A stretch of DNA of 64,000 nt from Cupriavidus yeoncheonensis (GTDB lineage Bacteria > Pseudomonadota > Gammaproteobacteria > Burkholderiales > Burkholderiaceae), in contig NZ_CAJPUY010000005.1 in the NCBI RefSeq assembly GCF_905397275.1, positions 248,001 to 312,000 on the forward strand. The letters run 5' to 3'. A program made the translations under genes and the position numbers. This document shows, one piece after another, positions 63,449 through 64,000 of the stretch (within the stretch, counting starts at the first letter, position 1; every line of letters begins with the position of its first letter). The notes beneath the pieces are model-generated. The model ran no database searches, had not been told where the DNA came from, and saw only the letters and a program-made list of their open reading frames with translations.

Positions 63449-64000
63449 CTAATCGTATCTGGGGCGTGCCAGCTCGATGGCTTTGCTCCCGGCGGTGCGC
63501 GCGGACACGGTCATACCAGGAATCTGCGGGGCGAGTTCGATAACTTCGCTCTCCGAAGCGTCCCTGCAGATCACGACAAGGCTGGAGCGTTCTGCATCAA
63601 GCTGGTTCAGCCTCCGAGGTGTATCGAAATGCTGCCCGATGCCCTGGATGAGCAATACATCGCCACCTTCCAACCTGACCAAGCCTTTGGTTCGCAGCAA
63701 CCGGCTGTCGAAGTAGAAGGCCAGGTTCTCCAGCCACGCGGCGACATGGTCCCAGGGCAGTTCGTGATCCCATTGCAATGAGAACACCTTGATGCGCGGA
63801 TGCTGCGATTCATACCGCCCGCCTGGCACATGGCCCGCGTCGCTGAGCGGTAGCGCGGCAGGCACATCGAACGCTGCGCGAGCCCGGGCCTCCGGGGAGG
63901 TTTCCACAATGATCTTACCCATCGGTCCCATGGACTTTACTTCGGTTGCCGCGTCGGCGATTTGCTGGGGACTGACAAGGTCGGTGCGCGTCAGGACGAT
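63449..64000 (-). CDS. CobW/P47K-family GTPase, N-terminus beyond window
   Basis: The frame runs from the window edge to 63449 (183 codons). At the edge is LTRTDLV, the guanine-specificity motif position, followed by the CobW C-terminal domain with FSLQWDHELPWDHVAAWLEN and RTKGLVRLEGGDVLLIQGIG. The P-loop part lies outside. CobW GTPases act in metal homeostasis or cofactor insertion. The ATG at 63931 is internal. Confidence 0.85.
   Translation of the reverse strand: MVLTRTDLVSPQQIADAATEVKSMGPMGKIIVETSPEARARAAFDVPAALPLSDAGHVPGGRYESQHPRIKVFSLQWDHELPWDHVAAWLENLAFYFDSRLLRTKGLVRLEGGDVLLIQGIGQHFDTPRRLNQLDAERSSLVVICRDASESEVIELAPQIPGMTVSARTAGSKAIELARPRYD

Noticed and set aside
1..64000. tRNA, rRNA, CRISPR array, riboswitch or prophage
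   Set aside because: No cloverleaf, no regular direct repeats, no phage or transposase genes were recognised on reading.

Overview
The window is high-GC, densely coded DNA. Gene types, codon usage and layout (many short operons, several LysR/TetR/MerR regulators, an MHS-type MFS, a solitary branched-chain amino-acid type binding protein) suggest a betaproteobacterium of the Burkholderiales, probably Cupriavidus- or Ralstonia-like. That assignment is inference. No rRNA, tRNA, IS element, prophage or CRISPR array was seen.

Positions 1-33500 look like a steroid-catabolism island. The firmest anchors are a ketosteroid isomerase with all its catalytic residues (2437-2814) and a KshA-type Rieske 9-alpha-hydroxylase oxygenase (26748-27836). 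Around them lie seven short-chain dehydrogenases, two FAD dehydrogenases of the 3-ketosteroid dehydrogenase/fumarate reductase class, a meta-cleavage-type alpha/beta hydrolase, three further NTF2/START-fold proteins, a phytanoyl-CoA-type dioxygenase, an Old Yellow Enzyme and a FadD3-like acyl-CoA ligase. A likely hydrophobic-substrate uptake block sits in the middle (14093-20722: DUF1329, DUF1302 barrel, beta-propeller lipocalin-free exported protein, MMPL/RND pump). An MFS/FAD amine oxidase/RidA operon is attached to it (10993-13989). Two paralogous LuxR-type regulators resembling Comamonas TeiR (21036-22220 and 25267-26436) are present, and a 16-bp imperfect palindrome, TAGTCCG-NN-CRGACKA, recurs in front of most island operons; I propose it as their operator. 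A second dyad, AATGCA-N8-TGCATT, is shared by the TetR/dioxygenase and the DUF1302/propeller divergent promoters. Genes for the later A/B-ring steps (TesA/HsaAB flavin monooxygenase, extradiol dioxygenase) and a KshA reductase are not in the window, so the island is incomplete here.

Positions 33800-47000 are mixed: LysR with a solitary type-2 argC, a CDGSH protein, a lipoprotein, an exported acetoacetate-decarboxylase-fold protein, an Old Yellow Enzyme, two MerR regulators with three promoters of the MerR type (19-bp spacer), an isoquinoline-oxidoreductase-type two-subunit molybdo-hydroxylase (iorA/iorB), an exported single-Cache protein, a YdeI/OmpD-family protein and an atypical SDR.

Positions 47500-64000 are nitrogen/amine catabolism: a ureohydrolase (agmatinase-like) with an MFS importer and divergent LysR, a GlcD-type FAD oxidase, two L-2-haloacid-dehalogenase-type HAD enzymes, gabD, gabT, a PucR regulator, a CsaA-like tRNA-binding-fold protein, an MHS-family MFS, a periplasmic binding protein, and the C-terminal part of a CobW GTPase at the right edge. 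Truncated remnants (a MocR-type C-terminus, a class III aminotransferase C-terminus and perhaps an MFS C-terminus) point to past rearrangement.
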